A stretch of DNA of 64,000 nucleotides from Martinezella lusitana. Lineage in GTDB: Bacteria; Pseudomonadota; Alphaproteobacteria; Rhizobiales; Rhizobiaceae. The stretch is from the NCBI RefSeq assembly GCF_016901135.1, contig NZ_JAFEVL010000020.1, positions 248,001-312,000 of the forward strand. The letters run 5' to 3'. Shown here piece after piece: positions 1 through 9,012 of this stretch. The notes beneath the pieces are model-generated. The model searched no databases and was not told the DNA's origin. It saw only the letters and a list, made by a program, of their open reading frames with translations. The position numbers were made by a program, and so were the translations under genes. Numbering within the stretch: the stretch's first letter is position 1; the number at the start of each line of letters is the position of its first letter.

Positions 1-1
1 C

Positions 2-874
2 GAAGCGCATCAGAAGAAACACGATTATCATATTATCGATCCCAGCCCGTGGCCGATCATTGCGGCCATTGGGGCCTTCGTGATCACCTTCGGCGGCGTC
101 GGCTTCATGCGCTACCTCAATGGCGGCGCGCTGCATCTGTTCGGGATCAACTTTGCCCAGCCCTGGCTGTTTTTCATCGGCCTGGCTGTCATCCTCTACG
201 TCATGTACGGTTGGTGGTCGGACACGATCAAGGAGGCGCATGAGGGCGCCCATACACGCGTCGTCTCGCTGCACCTGCGCTACGGCATGATCATGTTCAT
301 CGCCTCCGAGGTGATGTTCTTCGTCGCCTGGTTCTGGGCCTATTTCGACGTCAGCCTGTTCCCGAACGAGGCGATCCAGGCGTCGCGCACGGCCTTCCTC
401 GGTGGCCAGTTCCCGCCGAAGGGCGTCGAGGTGCTCGATCCCTGGCACCTGCCGATCTACAACACCATCATCCTGCTGCTGTCGGGCACGACCGTCACCT
501 GGGCGCACCATGCGCTGCTGCACGGCGACCGCAAGAGCATGATCCAGGGCCTGACGCTGACAGTCCTGCTCGGCGCGCTGTTCTCCTGCGTGCAGGCCTA
601 CGAATATGCGCATGCACCCTTCGAGTTCAAGAACTCGATCTATGGCGCGACGTTCTTCATGGCGACCGGTTTCCACGGCTTCCACGTGTTGATCGGCACG
701 ATTTTCCTGCTGGTCTGCCTCGGCCGCGCCATCAGGGGCGATTTCACCCCGAAGCAGCATTTCGGCTTCGAGGCCGCCGCCTGGTATTGGCACTTCGTCG
801 ACGTCGTCTGGCTGTTCCTGTTCTTCTGCATCTATATCTGGGGCAGCTGGGGTGCGCCGGTCGCGGCCGGCTAA
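2..874 (+). CDS. coxC: Cytochrome c oxidase subunit III, 5'-truncated by the window edge
   Basis: This is subunit III of the aa3-type haem-copper oxidase in the inner membrane; it stabilises proton and oxygen access to subunit I. The frame is open from base 2 and reads DYHIIDPSPWPIIAAIG before the first internal ATG at base 80, so the start codon lies just left of the window and only a few residues are missing. About 290 residues are visible, with the family's seven hydrophobic helices, WAHHALLHGDR in the middle and EAAAWYWHFVDVVWLFLF near the C-terminus. A strong terminator follows 35 bases after the stop, which closes the cox transcript here. Confidence 0.96.
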   Translation, partial: EAHQKKHDYHIIDPSPWPIIAAIGAFVITFGGVGFMRYLNGGALHLFGINFAQPWLFFIGLAVILYVMYGWWSDTIKEAHEGAHTRVVSLHLRYGMIMFIASEVMFFVAWFWAYFDVSLFPNEAIQASRTAFLGGQFPPKGVEVLDPWHLPIYNTIILLLSGTTVTWAHHALLHGDRKSMIQGLTLTVLLGALFSCVQAYEYAHAPFEFKNSIYGATFFMATGFHGFHVLIGTIFLLVCLGRAIRGDFTPKQHFGFEAAAWYWHFVDVVWLFLFFCIYIWGSWGAPVAAG

Positions 875-909
875 GGTCGGCTGATACCTAGACGAAATGT
901 GAAATAACC

Positions 910-959
910 GCCGCCGCAAAAGCCATCCTTATTCGAGGCTCTTGCGGCGGCTTTTTTTT
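910..959 (+). terminator. Rho-independent terminator after coxC
   Basis: Two 15-base arms (910-924 and 937-951) pair with a single mismatch around a 12-base loop and are followed by eight T residues. This ends the cox operon before the inserted 1031 gene. Confidence 0.93.
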
Positions 960-1030
960 CGAGAGAGCCACGAGATCAATTCGCTCGCCACAGCTCTCGG
1001 ACCCCTGTCGTCTCGTGGAGGTTTGCTCCG

Positions 1031-1840
1031 TTGGCCATTTGGATCTGCAAGACATGCGGAGCACACTTCCCGCCGAACGACGCCCCTCCCGCGAGCTGTC
1101 CTATTTGCGAGGATGAACGGCAATTTGTTCCTGAAGGCGGCCAGGAATGGCTTGCGCGGGAAGCGCTGGTCACCACGCATGCAAATGAATGGAGCGAGCT
1201 GGAACCGAACCTGATCGAAATCGCCGTTTCCCCAGCGATCGGTATCGGGCAAAGGGCGCTTCTGGTGCTTTCCCCCCATGGAAATATCCTTTGGGATTGC
1301 ACTGCAATCCTCGACAAGAAAACACGCGATCGCATTCTGGAGCTCGGTGGCATCAAGGCCATCTGCCTGTCTCACCCGCATTTCTACACCGGCATGGTGG
1401 AGTGGAGCGAAGCCCTGGGTGGCGTGCCGATCCTGCTGCACCAGGCCGATCTTGCCTATGTTACGCGCCCGAGTGCGCATATTCAGCCTTGGCAGGGTGA
1501 TCGCCATGACGTGTTGCCTGGCATTGCCCTGCATCGGCTCGGCGGACATTTCGAAGGGAGCAGCGTTCTGGAGTGGCAGGGCGGCGCTAGCGGGAAGGGC
1601 GCCCTGCTTGTTGGCGACACCATTCACGTGGTCGCCGAGAGAGGGTGGGTTACCTTTATGTATTCCTTCCCAAATCTGATCCCGTTGCCGGCACGTGAAG
1701 TTCGGCGTATCGCAGACCGCGCAGTAGAAATACGCTTCGATCGCATCTACGGCCCCTGGAGAGACAAGTTCATATCGAGCAACGCAAAGGACAGTGTCGC
1801 CCGTTCCGCTGAACGCTATATCCGGTTGCTCGAATCCTAG
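1031..1840 (+). CDS. Rubredoxin-like zinc knuckle fused to a metallo-beta-lactamase-fold protein
   Basis: 269 residues from a TTG start; GGAGG at 1017-1021 sits nine bases upstream and there is no better in-frame ATG. Residues 5-25 carry CKTCG and CPIC, a two-CxxC zinc or iron knuckle. The rest resembles the metallo-beta-lactamase fold: SHPHFYTG about residue 117, GGHFEG about 174 and GDTIHV about 197. The usual HxHxDH motif is changed, with Tyr-Thr where Asp-His is expected, so hydrolase activity is uncertain. The gene stands alone between the coxC terminator and a convergent gene and interrupts the usual coxC-DUF983 adjacency. Substrate is unknown. Confidence 0.8.
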   Translation: MAIWICKTCGAHFPPNDAPPASCPICEDERQFVPEGGQEWLAREALVTTHANEWSELEPNLIEIAVSPAIGIGQRALLVLSPHGNILWDCTAILDKKTRDRILELGGIKAICLSHPHFYTGMVEWSEALGGVPILLHQADLAYVTRPSAHIQPWQGDRHDVLPGIALHRLGGHFEGSSVLEWQGGASGKGALLVGDTIHVVAERGWVTFMYSFPNLIPLPAREVRRIADRAVEIRFDRIYGPWRDKFISSNAKDSVARSAERYIRLLES

Positions 1841-1862
1841 GACCGTGATGCGCTACGCTTGA

Positions 1863-2513
1863 TCAGCTACCGGCTGCCAACCGCTCGAATGCTGACGGTC
1901 GTGGAATGCCACGATTGAGAGCCTGCCTGATGTCTTCCGCGCATGCCTGAGGACTATTCGTTGAGGTGTCGACCTCAAGATCGTAAATCCCTGGTCTATG
2001 CACCTGCTCCTGCCAGGCAAGCACCGGTGCCGGAACCGCCATATCCGGACTGACCGGAACGTAGCTGTCTTGCCTCTCCGGGCCTTCCGCCAGCCGCCGC
2101 TGCATTATCACATCGAGCGAACAGCGCACGCCGACGAACAGAGCGGGCAGCCCGGCCAATTGCCTGGCGCAATCCGCCACAATGCCGAGCGGGCGCGAAT
2201 AGGCGTCGTGATGGCCGAACTCGGCGACGACATTCAAGCCCATGCGGCTGTGAGCGGCGATCGACGCATACAGTGCGGCATAAAAGCGCGGAATGAGTGG
2301 TTCGAGATCGGGCCGCTCACCGCCCGGGCGCAGGCCGATCCCCGGACGATAGCGCGCCGGCGTGATGTGCCTGATATGGGCATCGACGCCGAGGTTCATC
2401 CACATGCCGTCGAATCCGGCCTGGATGGCCTCGACGATGCTGGATTTTCCGGACCGCGGCGCACCGTTCAGGATGATGATGCGACCCGCTGAGCCACCGT
2501 CGCTGTGTTCCAT
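1863..2513 (-). CDS. P-loop phosphotransferase similar to chloramphenicol 3-O-phosphotransferases
   Basis: A 216-residue kinase-like protein. A Walker A motif GAPRSGKSS lies at about residues 17-25, followed by MWMNLGVDAHI and VVAEFGHHD, a layout seen in the CPT/AAA-kinase family that phosphorylates small hydroxylated molecules. The frame is open to 2699, but the first 62 residues lack family character and overlap the start of DUF983, so the ATG at 2513 (MEHSDGGSAG) is preferred; the upstream AAGAGA is a weak ribosome site. It converges with the 1031 gene, 22 bases apart. The chloramphenicol link rests on fold similarity only; the real substrate is unknown. Confidence 0.75.
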   Translation of the reverse strand: MEHSDGGSAGRIIILNGAPRSGKSSIVEAIQAGFDGMWMNLGVDAHIRHITPARYRPGIGLRPGGERPDLEPLIPRFYAALYASIAAHSRMGLNVVAEFGHHDAYSRPLGIVADCARQLAGLPALFVGVRCSLDVIMQRRLAEGPERQDSYVPVSPDMAVPAPVLAWQEQVHRPGIYDLEVDTSTNSPQACAEDIRQALNRGIPRPSAFERLAAGS

Positions 2514-2555
2514 GAAATAGGTCTCTTTCGCATATATTCCGGCTCGAACGAGGCG

Positions 2556-2666
2556 ATGTCGAAGCTTTTCGATTGGACGGACGCACCCATCGCCGCTACT
2601 GATGATGACAGGGGCGAGATCAGCATGCTCGTCCGCAATGGCAGGCCGATCGAGACCGAACTTTGA
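2556..2666 (+). CDS. Possible 36-residue ORF coupled to the DUF983 start
   Basis: ATG 2556 opens a 36-codon frame (MSKLFDWTDAPIAATDDD at its start, GRPIETEL at its end). Its TGA overlaps the TTG start of DUF983 at 2663. A weak GAGG lies four bases upstream. It could be a leader peptide coupled to DUF983 or the tail of a gene cut by the insertion that separated coxC from DUF983. No family recognised; it may be chance. Confidence 0.3.
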   Translation: MSKLFDWTDAPIAATDDDRGEISMLVRNGRPIETEL

Positions 2667-3082
2667 CCTCAGAGCAAGACAAAGGCCCCGACGGGGCACC
2701 CCATGATGACAGCACCCTCTTTGCTCCCGTCGATCCGTTCAAGGTCGGCATCCAGGGATGTTGTCCGCGTTGCGGCCATGGCAAGCTCTTCGATGGATTA
2801 TTGTCGATAAAGCCGCGTTGCTCCGCCTGCAATCTCGACTATACGTTTGCCGATGCCGGCGATGGACCGGCGGTCTTCGTCATCCTGATCGTCGGCTTCA
2901 TCGTCATCGGTTTGGTCCTGTGGATGCAGATCAATTATGCGCCGCCGGTCTGGGTCTATATCGTGCTGTTTGCGCCGCTCACCATCATTCTGTCGCTGCT
3001 GTCCTTGCGCTGGTGCAAGGGCATTCTGATAGCGCTGCAGTATCGCCACAAAGCAAGTGAAGGGCAGATCAGTCGTGACTGA
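2663..3082 (+). CDS. DUF983 membrane protein
   Basis: 139 residues. A zinc-ribbon-like segment (CCPRCGHGKLFDG and CSACNLDY, residues 33-61) precedes two transmembrane helices (about 70-90 and 95-115). Genes of this family usually lie between coxC and surf1 in alphaproteobacteria, so a role in cytochrome oxidase assembly is inferred; the biochemistry is not known. No in-frame ATG exists before the conserved PVDPFK region, so the TTG at 2663 is used. The stop overlaps the start region of surf1, consistent with coupled translation. Confidence 0.88.
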   Translation: MTSEQDKGPDGAPHDDSTLFAPVDPFKVGIQGCCPRCGHGKLFDGLLSIKPRCSACNLDYTFADAGDGPAVFVILIVGFIVIGLVLWMQINYAPPVWVYIVLFAPLTIILSLLSLRWCKGILIALQYRHKASEGQISRD

Positions 3083-3836
3083 GTCCGCTATGCCCCTGCG
3101 CCGCGCCAACCCTCTGTGGCAAATCGGCAAGGCGCTGATCCTGCTTGCCGTCCTCGTCATCCTGGTGGGGTTGGGCACCTGGCAGGTCCAGCGGCTGCAT
3201 TGGAAGGAAGGCCTGCTGGCCGACATTGCCGCGCGCAAGGACACGCCGCCCGTGCCGCTCTCGGTGATCGAGACGATGGCTGCCTCCGGTGGCGATATCG
3301 AATATCGCGTGGTGACCGCGACCGGCCACTATCTCAACAACAAGGAACGAGATTTCCTCGCCACCTATGCAGAGGAACCGGGCTTTCACATCTATACGCC
3401 TTTGCAGCTTGACGATGGCCGCTATGTCTTCGTCAACCGGGGCTTCGTGCCCTCCGAAGCCAAAGAGCCGGAAATGCGCAAGCAGGGGCAGCTGACCGAC
3501 GAACAGACCGTCACCGGCCTTGCACGCGCCAAGCTCGCCGATCAGCCCTCGGGCATGCCGGACAATGATCCGGTCAAGAACATATTCTTCTGGAGGGACC
3601 TGGATGCGATGGCGTCCAGCGTCGGGCTGCCGAAGGACAAGGTGCTGCCCTTCTTCATCGATGCCGACAAGACGCCCAATCCCGAGGGGTTGCCGATCGG
3701 CGGCGTGACCATCATCGATCTGCCGAACAGCCACCTGCAATATGCGGTGACCTGGTATGGCCTGGCGGTGGCGCTGGTCGCTATCGTCGCGATTTCCTGG
3801 TGGCGCAAACATCATCCGGACGCGCCTTCACAATAG
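3075..3836 (+). CDS. surf1: SURF1 family cytochrome oxidase assembly protein
   Basis: 253 residues in the inner membrane, helping haem a insertion or early assembly of subunit I of aa3 oxidase. The SURF1 layout is intact: an N-terminal helix ending in GTWQVQRLHWKEGL, a periplasmic domain with YVFVNRGFVP, and a C-terminal helix beginning LQYAVTWYGLAVALV. GTG 3075 is chosen because GAAGG at 3059-3063 is well spaced; an upstream GTG at 3057 and an ATG at 3090 are alternatives. It overlaps the DUF983 stop. Confidence 0.93.
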   Translation: MTESAMPLRRANPLWQIGKALILLAVLVILVGLGTWQVQRLHWKEGLLADIAARKDTPPVPLSVIETMAASGGDIEYRVVTATGHYLNNKERDFLATYAEEPGFHIYTPLQLDDGRYVFVNRGFVPSEAKEPEMRKQGQLTDEQTVTGLARAKLADQPSGMPDNDPVKNIFFWRDLDAMASSVGLPKDKVLPFFIDADKTPNPEGLPIGGVTIIDLPNSHLQYAVTWYGLAVALVAIVAISWWRKHHPDAPSQ

Positions 3837-3879
3837 AGGCATGCAATAGAATAGCTTCATTTCGATGGAATATTCGGCT

Positions 3880-3932
3880 AGAGGATGATCCCAAAAAGTG
3901 CGCAGCGGCTTTTGGATAAGATCATGCGGACT
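3880..3932. repeat. Rhizobial intergenic repeat, partial copy
   Basis: The stretch carries AAAAGTGCGCAGCGG at 3894-3908, identical to 42631-42645 in the larger repeat at 42616, flanked by GATGATC and GATCATGC, which can pair. This is the style of the short palindromic mosaic repeats scattered between rhizobial genes. Confidence 0.65.
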
Positions 3933-3997
3933 AATGGGACAAGCGGCAGGGCACACCTATCTATAGCTCTGCCATCGTCGTGGATTTCGGAAGAGAC

Positions 3998-5005
3998 ATG
4001 AACATAGCCGTTTCCAAACCTGACCTGACCATCCGGCTTTGCGGGCCGCGCGGCTTTTGCGCCGGCGTCGATCGCGCCATCCAGATCGTCGTGCTGGCGC
4101 TGAAGGCCTATGGCGCGCCGGTCTATGTCCGCCACGAGATCGTGCATAATCGCTATGTCGTCGAGGGGCTGGAAGCCAAGGGCGCCATCTTCGTCGAGGA
4201 GCTGGACGAGATCCCGGCCGAGCATCGCGCCCAGCCGGTCGTCTTCTCCGCGCATGGCGTGCCGAAATCCGTGCCTGCCGATGCCGATGCGCGCAATCTC
4301 TTCTATCTCGACGCCACCTGTCCGCTGGTTTCCAAGGTGCACAAGCAGGCCATGCGCCACAATCGCCTCGGCCGCCATGTCGTCCTCATCGGCCATGCCG
4401 GCCATCCGGAAGTGATCGGCACCATGGGCCAGCTTCCCGAAGGCGCCGTGTCGCTGATCGAGACTGTCGAGGATGCCGACGTCTACGAGCCCGCCGATCC
4501 CGACAATCTCGGCTTCGTGACCCAGACGACGCTCTCGGTTGATGACACCGCCGGCGTCATCGCGCGGCTGCAGGAGCGCTTTCCCAATCTCACCGCGCCA
4601 TCAGCCGATTCGATCTGCTATGCCACGACAAACCGTCAGGAAGTGGTGAAGGAGGCGGCGCCCGGCTGCGATCTCTTCATCGTCGTCGGCGCGCCGAATT
4701 CCTCCAATTCCAAACGTCTCGTCGAAGTGGCGCTGAGGGCAGGGGCGACGAAATCGGTGCTCGTCCAGCGCGCTTCGGAGATCGACTGGGACAATATCGG
4801 CGATATCAGCACCGTCGGCCTTTCGGCTGGCGCATCTGCGCCAGAGGTCATCGTCAACGAGATCATCGAAGCGTTCCGCGCCCGCTACAATGCCGTGGTG
4901 GAGCTTGCCGAGACGGTCAAGGAAACCGAGAATTTCCTCGTCAATCGCGAGCTGCGCAGCATCGAGCTGACGAGTGCTGACATGGCCTTCGTCAACGGAG
5001 ATTGA
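3998..5005 (+). CDS. ispH: 4-hydroxy-3-methylbut-2-enyl diphosphate reductase
   Basis: The last enzyme of the MEP isoprenoid pathway: an iron-sulfur protein that reduces HMBPP to IPP and DMAPP in the cytoplasm. About 335 residues. The three cluster cysteines are visible in [20 protein letters not shown] and [10 protein letters not shown], and the catalytic region SAHGVPKSV and [11 protein letters not shown] are intact. ATG 3998 is used, preceded by GGAAGAGAC; a GTG at 3980 would add six residues. It starts a set with thrB and rnhA, separated from thrB by a repeat-filled gap. Confidence 0.96.
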   Translation: MNIAVSKPDLTIRLCGPRGFCAGVDRAIQIVVLALKAYGAPVYVRHEIVHNRYVVEGLEAKGAIFVEELDEIPAEHRAQPVVFSAHGVPKSVPADADARNLFYLDATCPLVSKVHKQAMRHNRLGRHVVLIGHAGHPEVIGTMGQLPEGAVSLIETVEDADVYEPADPDNLGFVTQTTLSVDDTAGVIARLQERFPNLTAPSADSICYATTNRQEVVKEAAPGCDLFIVVGAPNSSNSKRLVEVALRAGATKSVLVQRASEIDWDNIGDISTVGLSAGASAPEVIVNEIIEAFRARYNAVVELAETVKETENFLVNRELRSIELTSADMAFVNGD

Positions 5006-5015
5006 AGAATGGCCA

Positions 5016-5157
5016 CCTCGTCCTTCGAGGCCTTGCCGCTTGCGCTGACGCTGCATCGCTAGGGCATCTCAGGATGAGGGGACAAGAGTTTCGCCGCCAG
5101 GCACCGAAGATCAGCCCTCATGGTGAGGAGGCCCGCAGGGCCGTCTCGAACCACGAT
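5016..5157. repeat. RIME-like intergenic mosaic element, degenerate
   Basis: The gap between ispH and thrB holds a sequence of the type ending CCCTCATGGTGAGG and GCCGTCTCGAACCACGA. It contains small hairpins (CCTCA/TGAGG at 5116-5128; GGCCC/GGGCC at 5130-5142). The pattern matches what is known of rhizobial intergenic mosaic elements; copy number could not be checked. Confidence 0.5.
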
Positions 5158-5203
5158 GGCGGGTGGTGACGGTGGCCGGCGTATATCGAACAGGGAATAT
5201 TTC

Positions 5204-6169
5204 GTGGCTGTTTATACCGATATTACCGAAGACGATTTGAAGTGGTTCCTGACGGAATATGATGTCGGCGAACTGCTTTCCTACAAGGGCATTGCCGAGG
5301 GCGTCGAGAATTCGAACTTCCTGCTGCACACGACGCGCGATCCGCTGATCCTGACACTCTACGAGAAGCGCGTCGACAAGGGCGACCTGCCGTTTTTCCT
5401 GGGGCTTATGCAGCACTTAGCAAGCCGGGGTCTCTCCTGCCCGCTGCCGCTGCCGCGTCGTGACGGCGAGCTGCTCGGCCATCTCTCCGGCCGCCCGGCG
5501 GCCCTGATCTCCTTCCTCGAGGGCATGTGGCTGCGCAAGCCCGAGGCGCATCATTGCCGCGAGGTCGGCAAGGCGCTGGCCGCCATGCATGTCGCCGGCG
5601 AGGGTTTTGAAATCCGCCGCCCGAATGCGCTCTCGCTCAAGGGCTGGCAAGGGCTCTGGGAGAAATCCGAGGCGCGCGCCGACGAGGTCGAGCCCGGCCT
5701 GCAGGGCGAGATCCGCAGCGAGCTCGATTTCCTCGGCCACCATTGGCCGAAGGACCTGCCTGGCGGAGTGATCCACGCCGATCTTTTCCCGGACAATGTC
5801 TTCTTCCTGGGCGATACGCTTTCCGGCCTGATCGACTTCTATTTTGCCTGCAACGATCAGCTCGCCTACGATGTCTCGATCTGCCTCAACGCCTGGTGCT
5901 TCGAGAAGGACCACGCCTACAACATCACCAAGGGCATGGCGCTGCTGGACGGCTATCAGAGCGTGCGCCCGCTGAACGCTGCCGAGATCGCCGCGTTGCC
6001 GACGCTCGCGCGCGGCTCAGCGCTGCGCTTCTTCCTGACCCGCCTCTACGATTGGCTGACGACACCGGCCGGCGCCATGGTCACCAAGAAGGACCCGATC
6101 GAATATCTGCGCAAGCTGCGCTTCCACCGCCAGATCGCCTCCGCTGCCGAATACGGGCTGAAGGCATGA
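5204..6169 (+). CDS. thrB: Homoserine kinase, ThrB type II (APH-like fold)
   Basis: Phosphorylates L-homoserine for threonine synthesis. 321 residues, the usual length of the alphaproteobacterial enzyme. It has the aminoglycoside-phosphotransferase-like fold: [14 protein letters not shown] near the N-terminus, the catalytic loop [14 protein letters not shown] about residue 190 and the metal site [13 protein letters not shown] 5204 is taken as start because CAGGGA lies seven bases upstream; earlier in-frame codons fall in the repeat. The stop overlaps the rnhA start (ATGA). The pathway partner thrC is at 19515. Confidence 0.95.
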   Translation: MAVYTDITEDDLKWFLTEYDVGELLSYKGIAEGVENSNFLLHTTRDPLILTLYEKRVDKGDLPFFLGLMQHLASRGLSCPLPLPRRDGELLGHLSGRPAALISFLEGMWLRKPEAHHCREVGKALAAMHVAGEGFEIRRPNALSLKGWQGLWEKSEARADEVEPGLQGEIRSELDFLGHHWPKDLPGGVIHADLFPDNVFFLGDTLSGLIDFYFACNDQLAYDVSICLNAWCFEKDHAYNITKGMALLDGYQSVRPLNAAEIAALPTLARGSALRFFLTRLYDWLTTPAGAMVTKKDPIEYLRKLRFHRQIASAAEYGLKA

Positions 6170-6606
6170 AGCATGTCGATATCTTCACGGACGGCGCCTG
6201 CTCCGGCAATCCCGGCCCCGGCGGTTGGGGCGCGGTGCTGCGCTATGGCGACGTGGAAAAGGAACTGTTCGGCGGCGAGGCGGAGACCACCAACAACCGC
6301 ATGGAGCTGCTGGCGGCGATCTCGGCCTTGAACGCGCTGAAGAGCCCCTGCGAGGTCGATCTTCATACCGATTCCAAATATGTGATGGACGGCATCTCCA
6401 AATGGATTTTCGGCTGGAAGAAAAACGGCTGGAAGACCGCCGACAAGAAGCCGGTGAAGAACGCCGAACTCTGGCAGGCGCTGGAGGAAGCCCGCAACCG
6501 GCATCAGGTGACGCTGCACTGGGTGAAGGGCCATGCCGGGCATCCGGAGAATGAGCGGGCTGATGAGCTGGCGCGGAAGGGGATGGAGCCGTTTAAGCGG
6601 AAGTAG
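6166..6606 (+). CDS. rnhA: Ribonuclease HI
   Basis: Degrades the RNA strand of RNA-DNA hybrids. 146 residues with the full catalytic set: Asp in [16 protein letters not shown], Glu in NNRMELLAA, Asp in [10 protein letters not shown], and the His/Asp segment [18 protein letters not shown]. It is translationally coupled to thrB through a four-base overlap. Confidence 0.97.
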   Translation: MKHVDIFTDGACSGNPGPGGWGAVLRYGDVEKELFGGEAETTNNRMELLAAISALNALKSPCEVDLHTDSKYVMDGISKWIFGWKKNGWKTADKKPVKNAELWQALEEARNRHQVTLHWVKGHAGHPENERADELARKGMEPFKRK

Positions 6607-6694
6607 GGGTGGGTGTCGTTCGTTCTCGGCCCAGATTTTCTCCCTTAAGGCCACTCCGATCGTCGATTTTTGTCAGCCGTCAGCATCGGATCCA

Positions 6695-7358
6695 TCACAG
6701 TGGGTAGTCCGAATAGATCATCCTGAGATTTGGATCTTTGGCGATGCTGATTGGAGTCACGAGGCTCTGATTGAGGATGTATTTATAGCACTGATCGAAA
6801 TCGTAACCGCGTTCGGTGCATTCGCTATCGCGCTGCCATCGCGACTGAACCAGGTTTTTGACAAGCATGTTATCGATGTTTAGCTCAGATATTTTCTGTG
6901 CCTTGCCAATGTCGATGCCGGCAGCCTTGTAGGCGAGATAGGGCAGTTCGCTGCAATAAATCGCATCGTTGTTGAAGGAGAAAAAGAGGTCGTAGGGTTT
7001 GCCGTAGAGCGTGCGGGAGTAGGACAGAAGTTGCCGCGCTTTTTCGGGTGTGAGGCGGGTCGCGATAGATCGCCACTCGCCTCAACAAGCCGCGATTGAC
7101 CCAGGTTTTCAGCGGTGTTTCTTTGACCCGTGCCGCGGCCTCGATGACCGTGATTGCGCCACTGTCGTTTTTGATGATGCCCATGTGCGAAAAAGCGGAG
7201 CCAGTGGCGAATATGATCGCGCTTGATTGGCTACTGGTCGATGTCTGAAAAATCAGATCACCGTCTTGAAGCGGCGGATAATCGCCACCTGCAGTGGCAT
7301 AGAGCGTTCCTACGACAAGACAAGCGCACAAGATCGCAATGCCCATCAGCTTCTTCAT
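6695..7358 (-). pseudogene. YiiX/YebB-like (NlpC/P60-type) hydrolase, frameshifted
   Basis: The N-terminal half (from ATG 7358) has a signal-type helix and GDLIFQTS, SAFSHMGII and VIEAAARV, as in permuted papain-fold YiiX/DUF830 proteins. After about residue 100 the frame turns to nonsense. The neighbouring frame continues the family sequence with RLTPEKARQLL, GKPYDLFF and YCSELPYLAYKAAG (the catalytic Cys) and runs to a TGA at 6695-6697. One extra G in the GGG at 7057-7059 explains the break. Either a real recent mutation or a sequence error; intact it would be an exported 220-residue amidase or peptidase. Confidence 0.8.
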
Positions 7359-7702
7359 GCTATCTCCAGAACCGATTGAAAGCCTTCGATCAAGTTGTCT
7401 CTATGAAGGCTCTTTTGCGCTGAAACATGGCACCCGGAAGGCCAATCATAAAATAGATAACGGTGGGGATCGCAATTTTAACAATGGTTCTCGGGCGGAT
7501 CGTCCATCGAAATACGGACATATCCAATCAGCCTTTGGGGTAGGGGAAGAGGACCGACTTTGCCAGGCCCTCAAAGTCCGCTTCTGGTCTACTGAGAACA
7601 TCGAGTCAGCCATCGTCAAAAAGCACAAACATCGCACCACCCCACCTTGCCCAATACCCCTTTCCCTCTATGCTGACCCCAACATCCAGGGAGGCTGTAT
7701 CC
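7359..7702. other. Intergenic, no gene seen
   Basis: 344 bases between the divergent YiiX-like and Dabb genes. Only weak short dyads are visible (for example AGCCTTC at 7380 against GAAGGCT at 7403). The open frames here have no ribosome site or family features. Confidence 0.5.
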
Positions 7703-8011
7703 ATGATCCTGCACTGCGTTTTCTTGCGGCTTAAATCCGCCATGACACAGGATGAGAAGAAAGCTCTTTTCGAATCCGTGGCCGCTTTGCAGCAGGTCAT
7801 TCCCGGCATCATCGATGTCAAATACGGGCCGAACGTCTCGCCGGAAGGGCTGCATGGCGGCTTTGTCGATGGCTTTGCCGTGACGTTTGAGAGCCCGGAA
7901 GCGCGGGATGCCTATCTGGTGCATCCGCAGCATGTCGCCGTCGGCGAGCGGATCGTCTCTTCGACCGATGGCGGCCTGGCCGGGCTGCTGGTCTTCGATC
8001 TCAATCTTTAA
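7703..8011 (+). CDS. Dabb (stress-responsive alpha/beta barrel) domain protein
   Basis: 102 residues that match the dimeric ferredoxin-like Dabb family: MILHCVFLRLK at the start, PGIIDVKYGPNVS in the middle, and HPQHVAVGERI near the end. Family members are small cytoplasmic dimers of mostly unknown role. GGGAGG at 7689-7694 lies eight bases before ATG 7703 and fixes the start over an upstream in-frame ATG at 7670. Confidence 0.85.
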   Translation: MILHCVFLRLKSAMTQDEKKALFESVAALQQVIPGIIDVKYGPNVSPEGLHGGFVDGFAVTFESPEARDAYLVHPQHVAVGERIVSSTDGGLAGLLVFDLNL

Positions 8012-8090
8012 GCAGAGCGGGCTTTAAGCAGAACAAGCCGCAGGCAAAACATACCTGCGACCCGGTTTGCTCGGTGTTGGTTCAGTCGGC

Positions 8091-8993
8091 TCAGCTCGAC
8101 TTCGCCATCGCGGCGGCCAGCTGGTCAACGTTATAACGGAACATTTTCTCGTAAGTCGAAGCCGGGCCGTTGGCCTTGGAAAGCGATTCGACATAGAGCT
8201 CGCCGCCCGGCTCGGCGCCGGTGGCCTTGGCAACCTGCTTGACCAGGCGCGGATCGTTGGAGTTCTCGAAGAAATAGGTCTTCACATGCTCGGTCTTGAT
8301 CTGCTCGATCAGCTTGGCGACCTCGGCGGCCGAGGCTTCGGTTTCCGTCGAAACGCCGAGCGGCGACAGGAAGCTGACATTGTATTCGCGGCCGAAATAG
8401 CCGAAGGCATCGTGGCTGGTCAGCACCTTGCGGCGATCGTCAGCGATCTTGTCGAACTTGCCGTGCGCGTAGGCATCCAGCTCGGTGAGCGTCTTGGTGT
8501 AGCGCTCGGCATTGGCCTTGAAATCGGCGGCATCAGCCGGATCGGCAGCGGACAGCGCCTTTTCGATGTTGGCGACCCAGACCTTTACGTTGACCGGGCT
8601 ATTCCAAACATGCGGATCGGTGACCGTCTTGCCGTCATCGACCATGGTGCGGGTGTTGATGCCTTCGGAGGCGACGACGGGCGTTCCCTTGTAGCCCGAT
8701 GCGGTGATCAGCCGATCCATCCAGCCTTCCAGGCCTTCGCCGCTGACGAAGGTGACTTTTGCGGCGTTGAGCCTCTTGGCATCGGCAGGCGACGGCTCGA
8801 ATTCATGGGGATCGCCATTCGGGCCGACGAGGCTCGACACCTTCACATGGTCGCCGCCGACCTGCTTGACGACATCGGCGAGCACGGTGAAGGAAGCGAC
8901 GACATCAAGCGTCTCGGCGGAGGCCGGGCCGGCGACGCCGAAGGCGACAAAGGCCGCTGCAGCGGCTGAGAGGAGCAGTCTCTGTTTGTTCAT
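8091..8993 (-). CDS. Zinc/manganese ABC transporter, periplasmic binding protein
   Basis: 300 residues with a clear signal peptide (MNKQRLLLSAAAAAFVAFG, cut near ASAE). The metal ligands of cluster A-I proteins are visible: DPHEFEPSP, DPHVWNSP, SHDAFGYFGREY and the late Asp in NSNDPRLVK. There is no His-rich loop of the ZnuA type, so zinc and manganese cannot be separated by sequence; an AztC/TroA-like protein is possible. AAGGAGACTTGC before ATG 8993 is a strong ribosome site. It is the last gene of the importer operon. Confidence 0.9.
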   Translation of the reverse strand: MNKQRLLLSAAAAAFVAFGVAGPASAETLDVVASFTVLADVVKQVGGDHVKVSSLVGPNGDPHEFEPSPADAKRLNAAKVTFVSGEGLEGWMDRLITASGYKGTPVVASEGINTRTMVDDGKTVTDPHVWNSPVNVKVWVANIEKALSAADPADAADFKANAERYTKTLTELDAYAHGKFDKIADDRRKVLTSHDAFGYFGREYNVSFLSPLGVSTETEASAAEVAKLIEQIKTEHVKTYFFENSNDPRLVKQVAKATGAEPGGELYVESLSKANGPASTYEKMFRYNVDQLAAAMAKSS

Positions 8994-9012
8994 GCAAGTC
9001 TCCTTGTTCGGA

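Noticed and set aside
7339..7734. 131-codon frame in the gap before the Dabb gene
   Set aside because: Overlaps both neighbours, has no ribosome site and no family features.
8067..8969. 300-codon plus-strand frame opposite the metal binding protein
   Set aside because: Antisense shadow with Leu/Gly/Arg repeats; the minus-strand gene has signal peptide and metal ligands.
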